This document shows, piece after piece, positions 61,515 through 64,000 of a stretch of 64,000 nt of DNA. The notes beneath the pieces are model-generated. The model made no database searches and was not told the origin of the DNA. It was given only the letters and a program-made list of their open reading frames with translations. The DNA lies in NCBI RefSeq assembly GCF_905175375.1, contig NZ_CAJIMS010000001.1, forward strand, positions 1,984,001 to 2,048,000. Reading direction: 5' to 3'. Source of the stretch: Chryseobacterium aquaeductus. Lineage in GTDB: Bacteria > Bacteroidota > Bacteroidia > Flavobacteriales > Weeksellaceae. Numbering within the stretch: position 1 is the stretch's first letter; every line of letters starts with the position of its first letter. The position numbers and the translations under genes were made by a program.

Positions 61515-62621
61515 ATGAAATACTATATCATTGCAGGTGAAGCTTCGGGAGATCTCCATGGAAGCAATTTAATGAAATCTTTAAAGCAAAAAGATGCACA
61601 AGCAGAGTTCCGATTCTGGGGTGGTGATCTGATGGAAAAACAAGGCGGAACTTTGGTAAAACATTATCGCGATTTGGCTTTTATGGGTTTTCTTGAAGTC
61701 GCATTAAATTTAAAAACAATTTTAAATAACATTAAATTCTGTAAAACTGATATTAAAAATAATCGACCTGATGTTTTAATTTTAGTTGATTATCCGGGTT
61801 TTAATCTAAGGATCGCCAAATTTGCAAAAAAACTCGGAATAAAGGTTATCTATTACATTTCACCACAACTTTGGGCTTGGAAAGAAGGCAGAGTAGAAAT
61901 CATCAAGAAATATGTGGACGAAATGATGGTGATTCTTCCCTTTGAAGAAGATTTTTACAAAAAGCATCGTGTGAAATCTCACTTTGTTGGACATCCATTG
62001 CTTGATGCTATATCGACTTTGCAAGATATTGATATTGAAAACTTTAGGTCAGATAATCATTTAAATGACAAAGAGATTATTGCTTTACTTCCTGGGTCAC
62101 GAAAACAGGAAGTTGAAAAAATGCTTGAGATGATGCTTTCTGTAAGACCTTATTTTAAAGATTATCAATTTGTTATAGCTGGTGCGCCAAGTCTTGATAA
62201 AGATTTTTACCAGAAATATGTTGATGAAAATGTGCATTTTGTTTCTAATAAAACGTACGATCTTTTAAGATGTTCAAAAGCTGCTTTGGTAACATCGGGA
62301 ACAGCAACTCTTGAGACTGCTTTATTAAACGTTCCGGAAGTCGTTTGTTATCGTGGAAGCAAAATTTCTTATGCGATTGCAAAAAGATTGGTGAAACATA
62401 TTAAATACATTTCGCTTGTCAATTTGATTATGGATAAAGAAGTAGTTAAAGAATTGATCCAAAGCGAATTAAATACGAAAAATATTGTTACGCAATTAAA
62501 CTTGATTCTTGAAGGTGAAACAAGAAATACAATGCTTAGAGAATTTGATATTTTGCGTGGTAAACTTGGCGGAAAAGGAGCAAGCGACAATGCTGCAGAT
62601 ATTATTTTAAAATCAATCTAA
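61515..62621 (+). CDS. lpxB: Lipid-A-disaccharide synthase
   Basis: Joins UDP-2,3-diacylglucosamine and lipid X to the lipid A disaccharide. The 368 residues show YYIIAGEASGDLHGSNLM at the start, 'LVDYPGFNLRIAKFAKK', 'YISPQLWAWKEGRV', 'VGHPLLDAI', 'LLPGSRKQEV' and 'TSGTATLETALL', the complete LpxB signature. Peripheral membrane enzyme in lipid A biosynthesis; other lpx genes are not in the window. Confidence 0.96.
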   Translation: MKYYIIAGEASGDLHGSNLMKSLKQKDAQAEFRFWGGDLMEKQGGTLVKHYRDLAFMGFLEVALNLKTILNNIKFCKTDIKNNRPDVLILVDYPGFNLRIAKFAKKLGIKVIYYISPQLWAWKEGRVEIIKKYVDEMMVILPFEEDFYKKHRVKSHFVGHPLLDAISTLQDIDIENFRSDNHLNDKEIIALLPGSRKQEVEKMLEMMLSVRPYFKDYQFVIAGAPSLDKDFYQKYVDENVHFVSNKTYDLLRCSKAALVTSGTATLETALLNVPEVVCYRGSKISYAIAKRLVKHIKYISLVNLIMDKEVVKELIQSELNTKNIVTQLNLILEGETRNTMLREFDILRGKLGGKGASDNAADIILKSI

Positions 62622-62678
62622 ATTTTATTAGAAATATTTTCAATTTTTTATTACATTCGTAGTACAAAATGATGAAAA

Positions 62679-64000
62679 TTGGCGAGACAACCACTTTTGA
62701 TTTTAGTCTGCTGCTTTATACTTGGGATTTTATTTCAGGATTATTTTCATTTCGGTCAAAATTTTATTTTCGTGGTTTCGGTGTTTTGTATTCTGATTTC
62801 TGCATCAACATTTCTTAAATCATTTTTTATCGCAAAAATACAGCCTGTCTTTCTTTCCGTTTTCTTTTTCGGATTTGGAATTTTTCTTCATTATTTGAAT
62901 TTTCCACAAGAACCAAAAATTTCTACTAAATCGAATGAAACGATTATTTTTAAGATTTCAAAAAAACTAAATTCCTCAGAAAAAAATAAAAAATACGAAG
63001 CAATTGTCGAGGTCGGAAAACAAAAAATTAAATCTGTTTTATTAGTTCCTAAAGATAGCAAAGAGCTTGATTTTGAGCATTATTACAAGGCTAAAGCGTA
63101 TGTAAGCCGACCACAACATCCGCAATATAATTTTCAATTTGATTACTCTCAATATCTTCATCGGAAAGATATTTTCTTTCAATGTTATATCAATGATGAG
63201 ATAGCGTCCGCAGTGCGGAATGATCTTTCGTTTGGCGAAAAAATCCGTCAGAAAAGATTGGAGGTTTTACAGCAAATTAATCAATCGGAAATGTCTCCAA
63301 AAAGTCAGGAGTTTTTGAAAGGAATTATTTTGTCAGACCGTACAGATATTGATTCTGAAACTTTACAAGACTTCAATAGATCTGGTTTAGTGCATTTTCT
63401 GGCAATTTCTGGTACGCACGTCGTTGTGATTTTTGGGATGCTTTATTATCTTTTTATGAAAATACTGCCACTAAAATTCAGGAAATCTGTAATTATATCT
63501 AGCTTACTTTTAATATGGGTTTTTGCCTTATTTATTGGTTTTGGCAGCTCAGTTTTGCGTGCCTGCATTATGCTTACCATTTATTTTATTTATGTTTTAC
63601 TTCAGAGAAAACCTGATTTGTTGCATTCGCTTGCACTTTCGGCTTTTGTTATTTTAATTAGTGACACGCAGCAGATTTTTGATGTAGGATTTCAGTTGAG
63701 TTTTCTGGCAGTATTTGGTATATTTTGGCTCAATCAACCTATTTTAAAACATTTGCCGACGCAAGATAATTTTTTTAAAAAAGTAATATTCAATACGATT
63801 TCTATCTCAATTTCGGCTCAGTTATCAACACTTCCTTTGGTTTTGTATTACTTCCATCAATTTTCGTTTATTTCAATATTTGCAAATTTTTTTATCGTTC
63901 CATTCTCAGAAGTGATTATAATTTTTTCCTTTTTAATGACAGGTTTGATTTCTTTAGGATTAAACTTCGGAATTATTAATATATTTTATGATTTCGTAAT
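62679..64000 (+). CDS. comEC: ComEC/Rec2 DNA-uptake channel, 3' end outside window
   Basis: Open frame of 440 codons running off the window. It has N-terminal membrane helices (~6-75), an OB-like periplasmic region (~90-190), and the Competence domain: 'FLKGIILSDRTDIDSETLQDFNRSGLVHFLAISGTHVVVI' (positions ~217-255), followed by polytopic helices with 'GFGSSVLRACIM' and 'FDVGFQLSFLAVFGI'. It forms the inner-membrane pore for transforming DNA. The only start in frame is a TTG at 62679 (LARQPLLIL), with a TGA two codons before it. Confidence 0.9.
   Translation, partial: MARQPLLILVCCFILGILFQDYFHFGQNFIFVVSVFCILISASTFLKSFFIAKIQPVFLSVFFFGFGIFLHYLNFPQEPKISTKSNETIIFKISKKLNSSEKNKKYEAIVEVGKQKIKSVLLVPKDSKELDFEHYYKAKAYVSRPQHPQYNFQFDYSQYLHRKDIFFQCYINDEIASAVRNDLSFGEKIRQKRLEVLQQINQSEMSPKSQEFLKGIILSDRTDIDSETLQDFNRSGLVHFLAISGTHVVVIFGMLYYLFMKILPLKFRKSVIISSLLLIWVFALFIGFGSSVLRACIMLTIYFIYVLLQRKPDLLHSLALSAFVILISDTQQIFDVGFQLSFLAVFGIFWLNQPILKHLPTQDNFFKKVIFNTISISISAQLSTLPLVLYYFHQFSFISIFANFFIVPFSEVIIIFSFLMTGLISLGLNFGIINIFYDFV

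Noticed and set aside
1..64000. CRISPR array, prophage, transposase or rRNA operon
   Set aside because: Looked for on both strands; no regularly spaced repeats, phage genes, transposase motifs or rRNA sequence were seen.

Overview
The window comes from a low-GC Bacteroidetes chromosome, most likely a flavobacterium of the Chryseobacterium/Weeksellaceae group. The signs are: -7 promoter elements of the form TAnnTTTG in front of many genes, no obvious Shine-Dalgarno sequences, a type IX secretion C-terminal domain, an ExbB-ExbD-ExbD-TonB cluster, DUF1800/DUF1501, bTHX, DUF3276 and DUF2480 proteins, a bacillithiol gene (bshB1), and a bL32 without the zinc cysteines. Almost all of it is ordinary chromosome. 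I see no prophage, insertion sequence, CRISPR array or rRNA operon. The assignment to a group is inference from gene content, not from a search.

Layout. 1-2000: a truncated lipoprotein gene, an XRE regulator and a small Bacteroidetes-type protein preceded by 21-bp repeats. 2012-6112 (minus): fatty-acid genes accC and accB, rpmF with its usual DUF177 neighbour, and pdxA. 6162-8897 (plus): riboflavin synthase, an NtrY-like orphan histidine kinase and a tRNA methyltransferase, packed with overlaps. 8924-10069: a palindromic intergenic element, ftsE and rpmH. 10269-14895: an NrnA-like phosphoesterase, a patatin, lipoproteins, an alpha/beta hydrolase and a lone ExbD. 15121-24740 (minus): dsbD; a four-gene DoxX/DinB/NRDE/ATP-grasp operon; and a run tilS, ECF sigma factor, thioredoxin-peroxiredoxin fusion, YHS protein, outer-membrane protein, DM13 lipoprotein that looks like a sigma-linked envelope redox unit. 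24827-30602: an OmpA lipoprotein, a 56-codon minus-strand gene, an O-methyltransferase, an NlpC/P60 hydrolase, kdtA and a glycosyltransferase.

30749-44060 (plus): a lipocalin-like lipoprotein, the DUF1800/DUF1501 pair (DUF1501 carries a Tat signal and a T9SS sorting domain), leuS with two unusual insertions, the TonB energising cluster, then a PstS-like lipoprotein and a TPR protein. 44210-49157: bshB1, tRNA-His, a PUR-type DUF3276 protein, an ABC exporter, nusB, DUF1573 and yajC. 49357-54607: an SDR gene with a leaderless-looking promoter, then a Ku/LigD end-joining locus bracketed by two YcxB-like membrane proteins; ligD is split by one base at an A9 run. 54656-64000: aspS, an ankyrin protein, a MATE transporter, rpsThx, DUF937, a DUF2723-like membrane enzyme, DUF2480, lpxB and a comEC gene cut off by the window edge.

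The points most worth following are the low-GC ~100-residue insertion in LeuRS just before KMSKS, the split ligD, the ECF sigma/redox operon with a candidate GGGAACTTC promoter element, and the NRDE/ATP-grasp operon. Terminators were called by eye from stem plus T-run. Promoters were called from TAnnTTTG, with TTTG 18-21 bp upstream where present.
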